Positions 1 to 6,730 of a stretch of DNA of 12,327 nucleotides are shown here, piece after piece. The position numbers and the translations under genes are program-made. The DNA comes from Streptosporangiaceae bacterium. GTDB taxonomy: Bacteria; Actinomycetota; Actinomycetes; Streptosporangiales; Streptosporangiaceae. The first letter of the stretch is position 1. The number at the start of each line of letters is the position of its first letter. A model generated the notes under the pieces. That model saw only the letters and a list, made by a program, of their open reading frames with translations. It was not told the DNA's origin and searched no databases. The stretch spans positions 1-12,327 of the forward strand of contig JASIBJ010000669.1 in NCBI GenBank assembly GCA_030045215.1, read 5' to 3'.

Positions 1-219
1 CCGGATGACGATGAGTGACTCGGTCTCGAGGATGCGAATGGCCTCCCGCAGGGTCGGCCTGGACACCTCGAACTGGCGCATCAGCTCGGCCTCCGAGGGC
101 AGTGTCCCGCCCTCGGCGAGCTCCCCGCGAACGATCTTGCCCCGCAGATAGGACGCGATCATCTCGCCGGTCTTCGCGGCGCGGATGCTCTGACCGATCC
201 GCGCGGTATCGCTGACCAT
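1..219 (-). CDS. FadR/GntR-family transcriptional regulator, N-terminal part (cut by window edge)
   Basis: The 73 residues visible form a GntR-type winged helix-turn-helix. A first helix (about 15-33) contains KTGEMIASYLRGKI, and the recognition unit at 40-64 includes LPSEAELMRQF and VSRPTLREAIRIL, the hallmark of this family. The C-terminal effector domain lies beyond the left edge, so FadR-type (FCD) versus another subclass cannot be settled; the LREAIRILE wording favours FadR/FCD. The ATG start at 219 is preceded by a clear Shine-Dalgarno GGAGG at 227-231, 7 bases upstream. The gene is read leftwards, and the membrane-protein gene to its right is on the same strand, ending 140 bases away. 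The target genes and ligand are unknown. Members of the family usually repress nearby catabolic genes and their own promoter. Confidence 0.88.
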   Translation of the reverse strand, partial: MVSDTARIGQSIRAAKTGEMIASYLRGKIVRGELAEGGTLPSEAELMRQFEVSRPTLREAIRILETESLIVIR

Positions 220-284
220 GGCTTAGCCTCCAGGGCGAGTTCCCGTCTGCCATCCAGCGACTCGCCCGCCGACGCGCGCGCCAA

Positions 285-314
285 CATAGTGCTAGAAGTT
301 CACGAAGTACTCTA
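285..314 (-). promoter_or_regulatory. Possible promoter/operator of the GntR-type regulator
   Basis: An AT-richer island sits in an otherwise very GC-rich intergenic stretch. On the minus strand it can be read as TAGAGT (309-314), a 17-base spacer and CACTAT (286-291). The spacer holds a 7-base near-direct repeat, gaagttc (295-301) and gaagtac (304-310) on the plus strand, with a period of 9. A repeat overlapping a promoter spacer is where an autorepressor would bind, but this is inference and the hexamers match consensus only partly. Confidence 0.3.
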
Positions 315-359
315 CCTCCTGACTCCCGCCTGCCCGACCGTCGCAGACCCGGCCGCGAG

Positions 360-1193
360 TCAGTCGTCGCCAGGTTCGCGGTCGGCCCGCGCCTGCTCGG
401 ACTGCGCGTGATGCGGGAGCGCCGGTTCGACGGCGGGCTGATCCTGCAGGCCCGCGATGAGGTCCTGGAAGCGGTTCTTCGCGCGGATCACGGGCTCGCG
501 CAGCCGCTGGTCGCGCCGACGGGCCGCGATGAGCTTTGCGGGATGACGCGAGTACCTCCACCGGGCCCAGGGCGAGTCGGGCCTGGCCAGTCGGATCGCG
601 CCGGGGATGAGGACGACGGGTAGCACGGTGCCGAGCAGCGCCGTCCAGACCTTGCCCTTCAGCAGCGTGGTGCCGGCCAGGGCGAACCAGGCGGCCACGA
701 CCAGGACGAGTGTCGCCACGGCGGCCGGGCTACCCGGGATGGGGTGATAGTCGGCCACGTCCTTGACCCCGACCGGGCTCACCCCGATCAGCAGCAGGGC
801 CGTCACTCCGACCGCGACGAAAACCGCGTCGACCGAGAGCCTGCCCTCGTTGGACCAGTACACGTCGCGCAGGTGCAGGATCAGCGCGAACTCGTCGAGC
901 ACCAGCGCCATACCGAGCCCGAACACGGCCGCCGCGCCCGAGCGCCAGGCGAGGGAGTGTAACGGCGCGGCGAGTTCGGCGATGCCGCCGCCGGCCATCA
1001 GCACGACCCCGAACACCATGTGGTGCACATGCACGGCACCGGCCACCACGTTGCCGGGCCACCACCGCACGCGCGCGCGAATGAGCCGCACTGAGACGCG
1101 GATGCCGGCGAACCCGGCCACGAACGCCACGAAGAAGCAGAACAACGGCATCCGGCCGGTCTGCACGACCTGAGCGGAGAACCAGGCGGACAC
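360..1193 (-). CDS. Conserved six-helix integral membrane protein, function unknown
   Basis: This 277-residue protein has about six hydrophobic segments, at roughly 15-38, 48-75, 83-107, 122-142, 154-177 and 182-204, then a basic cytosolic tail of about 70 residues rich in Arg, Gln and Pro. Polar residues cluster in or beside the helices: HVHH at 55-58 in helix 2, DEF at 100-102, and H107, D110, E116 and D122 around the loop with DVYWSNEGRLSVD. Buried His/Asp/Glu sets like this occur in intramembrane metal enzymes and in ion carriers. I recognise the type as a conserved actinobacterial hypothetical but can give no function. The GTG at 1193 is chosen as start because hydrophobic, family-like sequence begins there and a G-run (CTGGGGG) lies about 6 bases upstream. 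The frame stays open to 1298, but that extension looks non-coding. Confidence 0.8.
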   Translation of the reverse strand: MSAWFSAQVVQTGRMPLFCFFVAFVAGFAGIRVSVRLIRARVRWWPGNVVAGAVHVHHMVFGVVLMAGGGIAELAAPLHSLAWRSGAAAVFGLGMALVLDEFALILHLRDVYWSNEGRLSVDAVFVAVGVTALLLIGVSPVGVKDVADYHPIPGSPAAVATLVLVVAAWFALAGTTLLKGKVWTALLGTVLPVVLIPGAIRLARPDSPWARWRYSRHPAKLIAARRRDQRLREPVIRAKNRFQDLIAGLQDQPAVEPALPHHAQSEQARADREPGDD

Positions 1194-1235
1194 GTTGCTA
1201 CCCCCAGGTGACAGGCCGCTCGCGGGCTCATGGCA

Positions 1236-1283
1236 CAGACCAAGTCTGACCGGCGGCCGCCGCCCGCGCCACCGGTCGGCGGC
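1236..1283 (-). terminator. Hairpin-rich gap between the LigB-like and membrane-protein genes
   Basis: The 108-base gap holds two structures. One is a hairpin made of GCCGCCG (1256-1262), a 14-base loop and CGGCGGC (1277-1283), just downstream of the LigB-like stop codon. The other is a perfect small palindrome, CAGAC-caa-GTCTG, at 1236-1248. The first could end transcription of the gpgS–folP2 block. There is no T-tract, which is common in actinobacterial terminators but leaves the call weak. The second could be an operator for the membrane-protein gene. Confidence 0.3.
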
Positions 1284-1301
1284 GCTGCGCAGCGGCATCC
1301 C

Positions 1302-2021
1302 TCAATCGCGCGCGGCGTCGCCGGATCCAGCCAGGCTAAGGGACGCGACCAGGTAGAACACGCCAAACGGATCGTCGCGGTAATGCACCTGCACGGCCGC
1401 ACGCCGACCATGGGCGGCTCCGGCGAGTACCTCCCATACGGGCCGTCCCGTGGCCATCAGCTCCCGGGCCAGGCCGGCGTCGATTCGCAGCAGGCCATCG
1501 AGGTCGCCGGTCCTGATGACGTGCTCGACCGCGGCGTCAAACGGCTCGCTCCGCTCGTCCAGATACCCCGGAGCCTTCAGGGTGCGGCGCGCACTGCCGT
1601 CGGCCATCGCGATCAGGGCCACCCGGCCGTCCAGGCTGGCCAGGGAACCGCCCAGGCCCTGGCAGTCTTCGCGCGTCAGGTCCTCGGCTACCGCGTGCAG
1701 CACCCGTGGCCCGCGGTACCCGGCCTGATCAAGCAGGCGGCCGGCCAGCCCGAGCGAGACCGGCAGGCCGTCTGCGGCCGCGCGGGAGTGCAGCGCGCGC
1801 AGCGGCGGCGCGAAGGCCGAAAGGTCGAGCTCACTGTCCACGTCCCACCGCCGCGCCACCGGGGCGGTGCCGACAAGCGCCACGAGCCCCGGATCCGACG
1901 ACAGCATGACCGCGACGGCCTCCGCGCAGGCCGCACGCAACACGGGTACCACCGGCTCCGCGCCGGTCAGTTCGCGTGCGAGCAGCGGAGGCGACGGGCA
2001 AACGGCCGCGGCAACCAGCAC
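1302..2021 (-). CDS. Class III extradiol dioxygenase subunit B-like (LigB-fold) protein
   Basis: This 239-residue, alanine-rich protein resembles the actinobacterial hypotheticals annotated as class III extradiol ring-cleavage dioxygenase, subunit-B-like. It opens with the family N-terminus MLVAAAVCPSPPLL and keeps the late block around MADGSARRTLKAPGY (about residues 157-171) followed by an acidic-helical stretch (FDAAVEHVIRTGDLDGLLRID). True LigB enzymes bind non-haem iron through an N-terminal His and other ligands. Here the corresponding CPxPP stretch has Ser10, so extradiol cleavage activity is doubtful. The start is GTG at 2021, 3 bases after the folP2 TAG, so it is almost certainly co-transcribed with folP2. 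In many actinomycetes I would expect this family beside miaA/dapF instead. The role is unknown. Confidence 0.75.
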   Translation of the reverse strand: MLVAAAVCPSPPLLARELTGAEPVVPVLRAACAEAVAVMLSSDPGLVALVGTAPVARRWDVDSELDLSAFAPPLRALHSRAAADGLPVSLGLAGRLLDQAGYRGPRVLHAVAEDLTREDCQGLGGSLASLDGRVALIAMADGSARRTLKAPGYLDERSEPFDAAVEHVIRTGDLDGLLRIDAGLARELMATGRPVWEVLAGAAHGRRAAVQVHYRDDPFGVFYLVASLSLAGSGDAARD

Positions 2022-2024
2022 GGC

Positions 2025-2933
2025 CTACGCCATCCCGCGCACGGCGCGAGCCGGCGGCCGCTGACCCTTGATCGACGCGACCATGTCCACCACGTGCCGC
2101 GTCTGCCGCACCTGGTGCGCGCGGAAGATACGGGCGCCATGCCAGGCGCTGATCGCGGTGGCCGCCAGCGTGCCCGCCAGGCGCTCCTCTGGCGGCAGGT
2201 TGAGCGTCTCGCCGACGAAGTCCTTGTTCGACAGCGAGACGAGGACCGGCCAGCCGGTCGCTGTCATCTCGTCCAGCCTTCTGGTGATCTCCAGCGAATG
2301 CCAGGTGTTCTTGCCGAAGTCGTGCGCCGCGTCGATCACGATCCTGGCCGGGTCGACGCCGGCGCGGACCGCCGTCTCGGCAAGCTGCTGCGTTCGCGCG
2401 AGGACGTCGGCCATCACGTCCGGATAGGAAACGCGGAACGGACGCGTCCGTGGCTGCTGCCGTCCCACGTGGGCGCAGACAAGGCCGGCCCCGAACTCGG
2501 CCGCCACGTCGGCCAGCCGCTCGTCGAAGCCGCCCCAGCTGTCGTTGATGAGATCGGCACCCGCCGCGCACGCCGCCCGCGCGGCCTCGTGACGCCACGT
2601 GTCGACGCTGATCACGACGCCGGGATAGCTGTCCCTCACGGCGGCGATGAAGCCGGCGGTCCGCCTGATCTCCTCGGCGGCGTCCACCGGCTCGCCCGGC
2701 GCCGCGGGCACGCCGCCCACGTCGACAATGTCGGCTCCCTCGGCTATGACCTCGCCCACCCGCTGCATGGCCGCGTTCTCGTCCCAGGTCAGGCCGGGCC
2801 GGTAGAACGAGTCGGGCGTCCGGTTGACGATGCCCATGATCAGTGGCTTCTCAGGCGGGAACGAATGGTCTCCGAGCCTCAGGTCGGACTGCCTGCCGGG
2901 GGTGCGCGCGCGAGCCGGAGGGAGCCCGGTCAT
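2025..2933 (-). CDS. folP2: FolP2-type dihydropteroate synthase homologue
   Basis: This is a 302-residue TIM-barrel protein of the pterin-binding family and matches the mycobacterial FolP2 pattern rather than FolP1. Visible blocks are GIVNRTPDSF (34-43), DVGGVPAAPGE (71-81), SVDTW (109-113), DLINDSWGG (127-135), DAAHDFGKN (201-209), SNKD (235-238) and FRAHQV (270-275). Bona fide DHPS joins 6-hydroxymethyl-dihydropterin pyrophosphate to p-aminobenzoate and carries a Ser-Thr-Arg-Pro-Gly loop. Here that loop reads GVPAAPG, without the Thr-Arg. M. tuberculosis FolP2 shares this loss and is reported to lack DHPS activity, so folate synthesis should not be assumed. The ATG at 2933 overlaps the gpgS TGA (ATGA), giving translational coupling, and the gpgS–folP2 neighbourhood matches that in mycobacteria. 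Confidence 0.9.
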   Translation of the reverse strand: MTGLPPARARTPGRQSDLRLGDHSFPPEKPLIMGIVNRTPDSFYRPGLTWDENAAMQRVGEVIAEGADIVDVGGVPAAPGEPVDAAEEIRRTAGFIAAVRDSYPGVVISVDTWRHEAARAACAAGADLINDSWGGFDERLADVAAEFGAGLVCAHVGRQQPRTRPFRVSYPDVMADVLARTQQLAETAVRAGVDPARIVIDAAHDFGKNTWHSLEITRRLDEMTATGWPVLVSLSNKDFVGETLNLPPEERLAGTLAATAISAWHGARIFRAHQVRQTRHVVDMVASIKGQRPPARAVRGMA

Positions 2934-3931
2934 CCGGGGCGCACCGGCGGCTCGGGTGGCTCCGGCCCTGGCTGCCCCGGAGCGGCATGATCTGGCCTGG
3001 CCAGCACCGAGCGCGCTGGCGGCCGCTCGCCGGCCGGGACGGCCCGCACGACATTGACTGCCTCGCCCGCCTGGCGTACGAACTGCCGGAGTTCGGGGAC
3101 GGCCGGAACCCGTCCGCCGGCCCGCCGGCGCTCGGCGACCACGAGCAGTTCGGCCGCCATCAGCGCGAGGTCATGGTTGGCCTGGTGCCGGTGCGCCCGG
3201 CTGCCGAGGTCCACCTGGGCGACCGCGTCCAGCCCATGCCGCGAGACGGTGTCCATCAGCGTGGCGAGCTCGACGCCGTATCCGACCGGGATCGGCAGGG
3301 ACTCCATCAGGCCGCGCCGGGCCGCCCACTCGCCCGCCAGCGGCTGCACGACACCCGCCAGCTCGGGCCACCACAGGCTGATCAGCGGGCGGGCGACGAG
3401 CTCGGTGACCCGGCCGCCCTCGGTCGAGGTCGAGCCATCGGACTCCGTCCGCACCCTGGTGTAGAACCCCTTGACCAGCTGCACCTGATCATCGGCCAGC
3501 AGCGGCCCGACCAGGCCAGTGACGAAGTGCGGGCCCCAGCTGGTCAGGTCGGCGTCCACGAACACGGCCAGATCGCCGGTGGTGACGTGCAGCGACTTCC
3601 ACAGGGCCTCGCCCTTGCCGGCGAAACTGCCGGTCTCGGGGAGCACCTCGCTGGTCCGGTAGACCTTGGCGCCCGCGGCCGCGGCGACGTCGCCGGTGCC
3701 ATCGGTGGAGTCGGAGTCCATTACGACGAGTTCGTCCACCAGCGGCAGTCGGGTGACCAGCGAGCGCGCGATAGCGCCGACGACGCCGGCCACGGTGCGC
3801 GCCTCGTTCCGCGCCGGAATGATCACGCTGATGGTGACGCCACGCCGGTCCTTGGCCGCCAGCAGCCGGTCCGCGGGCCAGTCCCGCCAGTGCGAGGTGC
3901 GGCGGCCGAACCACGCGTCGCGATCTTCCAT
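2930..3931 (-). CDS. gpgS: Glucosyl-3-phosphoglycerate synthase (GT-A glycosyltransferase)
   Basis: GpgS transfers glucose from an NDP-glucose to 3-phosphoglycerate, the first step towards glucosylglycerate and, in mycobacteria, methylglucose lipopolysaccharide. The 333-residue protein has the GT-A pattern: PARNE (39-43) for the nucleotide sugar, DSDSTDGT (72-79), GKGEALWKS (105-113), the metal-binding DADL (126-129), PLAGEWA (197-203), GYGVE (217-221) and the late HRHQ (247-250). Length agrees with mycobacterial GpgS (about 324). The last 35 or so residues are Pro-rich and probably disordered. The ATG at 3931 has no good Shine-Dalgarno, but a TAGGCT hexamer ends 9 bases before it, suggesting a nearly leaderless message. 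Its TGA overlaps the folP2 ATG by four bases. No dedicated GpgP phosphatase is seen in the window. Confidence 0.93.
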   Translation of the reverse strand: MEDRDAWFGRRTSHWRDWPADRLLAAKDRRGVTISVIIPARNEARTVAGVVGAIARSLVTRLPLVDELVVMDSDSTDGTGDVAAAAGAKVYRTSEVLPETGSFAGKGEALWKSLHVTTGDLAVFVDADLTSWGPHFVTGLVGPLLADDQVQLVKGFYTRVRTESDGSTSTEGGRVTELVARPLISLWWPELAGVVQPLAGEWAARRGLMESLPIPVGYGVELATLMDTVSRHGLDAVAQVDLGSRAHRHQANHDLALMAAELLVVAERRRAGGRVPAVPELRQFVRQAGEAVNVVRAVPAGERPPARSVLARPDHAAPGQPGPEPPEPPVRPG

Positions 3932-3940
3932 AACGTGGCC

Positions 3941-3946
3941 AGCCTA
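3941..3946 (-). promoter_or_regulatory. Candidate -10 element of gpgS
   Basis: On the minus strand TAGGCT ends 9 bases before the gpgS ATG, placing a start site 0-3 bases upstream of the codon. The same hexamer occurs before the NUDIX gene at 8799-8804. No -35 match is visible, and the upstream side runs into a GC hairpin (3950-3977). Confidence 0.45.
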
Positions 3947-3949
3947 AGC

Positions 3950-3977
3950 GGGCAGGCCGGCCTGGCCGGCCTCGCCC
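3950..3977 (-). terminator. Strong GC hairpin with tandem 9-mer between GH3/transporter stub and gpgS
   Basis: GGGC (3950-3953) pairs with GCCC (3974-3977), and GGCCGG (3955-3960) pairs with CCGGCC (3966-3971) around a 5-base loop, with only a small asymmetric bulge between the two stems. The same bases form a perfect tandem repeat of the 9-mer GGCCGGCCT (3955-3972). It lies just past the stop of the transporter stub and before gpgS, so a terminator for the GH3 transcript is likely. There is no T-run. Confidence 0.4.
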
Positions 3978-3984
3978 CTGGTGC

Positions 3985-4098
3985 TCAGCGCACCGACCGG
4001 ACGCCTGTCACCGCGACGGCACCGACGATGCCGCAGCATCCGCCGGCGATGAACAGCGTCGGGTAGCCGCCGAGGCGTCGAGCGTTCCGCAGCCGCGG
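3985..4098 (-). pseudogene. Probable 3' remnant of an MFS transporter
   Basis: Directly after the GH3 stop, and in the same frame, about 35 codons read RRLGGYPTLFIAGG, then CCGIVGAVAVTGVRSVR, then TGA at 3985. This looks like the last transmembrane helix and the cytosolic end of a major-facilitator permease: a Gly-Tyr-Pro entry, one hydrophobic helix of about 18 residues and a basic I/VRSVR-type terminus. Codon third positions are mostly G or C, as in the neighbouring genes. There is no start codon context and nothing upstream but GH3, so it reads as the tail left when a sugar-permease gene downstream of GH3 was deleted. A chance hydrophobic frame, or an extension reached by TGA readthrough, are the alternatives. 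Confidence 0.45.
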
Positions 4099-4101
4099 CG
4101 G

Positions 4102-6537
4102 TCAGGTGATCGCGGTCGTCGCCCGGAGGCGGGTGTCGGCCAGGCTGTGCGCCGCCTCGAGCCGGTACTCACCGGTTATCGTCTGCCATCCGTCGGCCCA
4201 GATCTGCCAGGTCCGCTCGGGCAGATCGATGGTGGCTGTCACCGATTCGCCGGGGTCCGCGGTGACGCTGGCGAACCCGGCGAGCCAGCGCCGCGGCCTG
4301 GTCTCGTCCGCCGCGACCGGCCCGGCGTACAGCTGCACGACCTCGCGGCCGGCCCGGCTGCCGGTGTTGCGTACCGTCACCGTCACGCGGCCGCGGCCGG
4401 CCGTCATCCGCTCGTACTCCCAGCTGGTGTAGCCCAGGCCGTGCCCGAACGGGTACCGCGGCGCGACCGCCGTTCGGTCCCAGGCCCGGTACCCGATGAA
4501 CACACCCTCCTCGTAGGTCAGAACCCCGGCGGTTGGCGTGGTCGACAGCACGGGGCAGTCGGCCTCCCTGACCGGCCACGTCGTCGGCAGGCGCCCGCCC
4601 GGCTCGGCCGCGCCGAGCAGCACGTCGGCGAGCGCATGGCCAGCCTCCTGGCCGGGGAACCAGGTCAGCAGCACGGCCGCGACGTCGTCGGCCCACGGCA
4701 GCTCGACCGGCGAGCCGGCGTTCACGACGACGACGGTTCGCGGGTTCGCGGCCGTGACCCGCCTGACCAGCTCGTCCTGCTGCCCTGGCAGGGCCAGCGT
4801 GGTGCGGTCGAAGCCTTCCGACTCAACCTCGTCGGTGGTGCCGACCACGACTACCGCCACATCGGCGGCTCGGGCGACCTGCTCAGCTTCCGCCAGGAGC
4901 TCATCCGGCTCCCCCACCGGCCGGCCGTAGCCGAGCGACAGCGAGATGACGGCGAAGCCTGGACTCAGGCTGACCGGCTGGGTGAGTGACACATCGACGC
5001 TGTCTCCCGCGGCCAGGGTCAGCCCGGCCCGTTGCTCAGGCGGCGACAGGAAGGTCATCGCGATGTCGTCCGAGCCTGGCCGGACCTGGCCGTCGAACAG
5101 CACCTGGTCGCCGGCGGTCAGCGTGAAGTGGCCCAAGCCGCGGATCGCGAGCTGATGCTCTCCGCCGACCTCGGCCGTGAGCCGCCCGGCTATCTCGACG
5201 GAGGCGATCGCCTCGGGATCGACGCCCGCGGGCATGTCCATCCACCGGCCCTGCCCGGTCGCCAGCGTCGTCTTGTACAAGGTGGCGTCGGCCGCGTCGA
5301 TGAATCTCGCCGTCAGCCCGCTCCACTGCGGAGGCTTGGCCGGGGCGAGCTTGCCGGTCCGCGGATCTGCGCCGAAGGCGTAGCTGATCCGCACCGTATC
5401 CGGCAGCGCGACCGTCAGACCCTCGAGGGGGGAGATCACGCGCTCGGGGAACACGGTCGCGCTGCCGCCGCCCAGGACGCGTGCGTCCTTGGCCAGCGCC
5501 CCGATCACCGCGACACTGCGGAGGCGCGAGGCGTCCAGCGGCAGGATGCCACCATCGTTCGCGGCGAGCACGAACGAGCGGCGGGCGATCTCCCTGGCAA
5601 GCTCATCGCCATCGATCAGGGCCGGACGGCTGGCCGGCGGCACGGACTCTGGCGCTCCGGCGAGCGCGCCGACCCTCGCTGCCAGGCGGAGCAGCCGGCG
5701 AACCTGCTCGTCGATCACGTCGACCGGTACCTCGCCGTCGCGGACCGCGGCCGCGAGCTTTTCCCCCCACGGGCTGCCGAAGGCCGGCATCGCAACATCC
5801 AGGCCGGCATTCGCCGTTGCCGTCGTGTCTCTCGCCGCGAGCCAGTCAGAGACGACGACACCGTCGAATTCCCACTCGTCTTTCAGCACGCGGCGCTGCA
5901 ACTCGGCGTTCTCGGTCATGGACACGCCGTTGACCGCGTTGTAGGCCGACATGACACCCCAGGCCGACGCGCTGTGCACGATCGTCTCGAACGGTGCCAG
6001 ATACAGCTCGCGTAGCGCCCGGTCGCTGACCTGAGCGCTCGCGGTGAACCGCTCGGTCTCGAAGTCGTTGGCGACGAAGTGCTTCACGGTCGTGGCGACG
6101 CCGTGCTCCTGGACGCCGGTCACGTACCCGGTGCCGATCTCACCGGTCAGCAGCGGGTCCTCGGAGTAGCACTCGAAGTGCCGGCCGCCGAGCGGGCTGC
6201 GGTGCAAATTCACTGTCGGCGCGAGCAGCACGTGCACGCCCTTGCGCCTGGCCTCCTGGCCGAGCAGCCGGCCGGCCGCCCTGGCCAGCCCCCGGTCCCA
6301 GCTCGCCGCCAGCGCGGTCGGGCTCGGCAGCGCGATCGACGGATCTGCCGCGCTCCACTGCGTGCCGCGCACGCCGACCGGGCCGTCGGACATGACAATC
6401 GAGGCGAGGCCGATCGCGGGCACCGGCGGCAGCGACCACAGATCCTGGCCGGATAGCATCGCGATTTTCGTCTCCAGGTCCAGCTGGGCGAGCGCCGCCT
6501 CGACTGCTGTCTCCTGGGCGCCGCTCGGCTCGGTCAC
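4102..6537 (-). CDS. Glycoside hydrolase family 3 beta-glycosidase with PA14-like insert
   Basis: This 811-residue retaining beta-glycosidase probably releases glucose or another sugar from the non-reducing end of oligosaccharides or glycosides. The order is a GH3 N-terminal barrel with SDGPVGVR (50-57), the N-terminal substrate-pocket region (104-128), KHFVANDFETER (152-163) and nucleophile Asp231 in VVVSDW; then the alpha/beta sandwich, interrupted at about 405-520 by a PA14-like beta domain; then the acid/base region ESEGFDR (572-578, Glu574 likely); then a fibronectin-III-like end from about 715. There is no signal peptide, so it acts in the cytosol on imported substrates. Start GTG at 6537 has an excellent GGGGAGG six bases upstream; the frame stays open to 6858 but that part lacks family sequence. 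The matching transporter seems lost (see the stub at 3985-4098). Confidence 0.93.
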   Translation of the reverse strand: MTEPSGAQETAVEAALAQLDLETKIAMLSGQDLWSLPPVPAIGLASIVMSDGPVGVRGTQWSAADPSIALPSPTALAASWDRGLARAAGRLLGQEARRKGVHVLLAPTVNLHRSPLGGRHFECYSEDPLLTGEIGTGYVTGVQEHGVATTVKHFVANDFETERFTASAQVSDRALRELYLAPFETIVHSASAWGVMSAYNAVNGVSMTENAELQRRVLKDEWEFDGVVVSDWLAARDTTATANAGLDVAMPAFGSPWGEKLAAAVRDGEVPVDVIDEQVRRLLRLAARVGALAGAPESVPPASRPALIDGDELAREIARRSFVLAANDGGILPLDASRLRSVAVIGALAKDARVLGGGSATVFPERVISPLEGLTVALPDTVRISYAFGADPRTGKLAPAKPPQWSGLTARFIDAADATLYKTTLATGQGRWMDMPAGVDPEAIASVEIAGRLTAEVGGEHQLAIRGLGHFTLTAGDQVLFDGQVRPGSDDIAMTFLSPPEQRAGLTLAAGDSVDVSLTQPVSLSPGFAVISLSLGYGRPVGEPDELLAEAEQVARAADVAVVVVGTTDEVESEGFDRTTLALPGQQDELVRRVTAANPRTVVVVNAGSPVELPWADDVAAVLLTWFPGQEAGHALADVLLGAAEPGGRLPTTWPVREADCPVLSTTPTAGVLTYEEGVFIGYRAWDRTAVAPRYPFGHGLGYTSWEYERMTAGRGRVTVTVRNTGSRAGREVVQLYAGPVAADETRPRRWLAGFASVTADPGESVTATIDLPERTWQIWADGWQTITGEYRLEAAHSLADTRLRATTAIT

Positions 6538-6562
6538 GAGTCGCCTCCCCTGGTTCGCCGCC

Positions 6563-6591
6563 GTCACGGGACAAGTGACTCGAATTATGTA
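6563..6591 (-). promoter_or_regulatory. Possible promoter and operator of the GH3 gene
   Basis: In the 193-base gap upstream of GH3 the minus strand carries TACATAAT (6584-6591), a plausible -10 in an AT-richer patch. It is followed by an inverted repeat GTCAC-N7-GTGAC (6563-6567 and 6575-6579) just before the Shine-Dalgarno. A repressor there would block initiation, as LacI-type regulators do for many glycosidase genes. It is not a recognised CebR-type box, no good -35 is seen, and no regulator gene is adjacent. The rest of the gap shows only a 7-base inverted repeat, CGATGAA (6653-6659) and TTCATCG (6719-6725), downstream of the HAD gene. Confidence 0.3.
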
Positions 6592-6730
6592 CCATCGGCA
6601 CACGTCGCCCAGGTCGCATGTTGGCTTGAGCCGCAGGTGCGGGGCAATTACTCGATGAACCTGGAATTGGCGTTCCTGCACGGGCCCGCAGCCAGGATCT
6701 CGCCCTACCTCATTCGCATTCATCGCCCAG

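Noticed and set aside
1194..1298. N-terminal extension of the membrane protein to 1298
   Set aside because: It covers the intergenic hairpins, and the 35 residues are Arg/Gly/Pro-rich and do not look like a membrane-protein start.
1230..2990. Long plus-strand open frame (586 codons) opposite the LigB-like and folP2 genes
   Set aside because: It is antisense to two genes with clear family motifs, its translation is Arg/Gly/His-rich without any domain, and such mirror frames are expected at this GC content.
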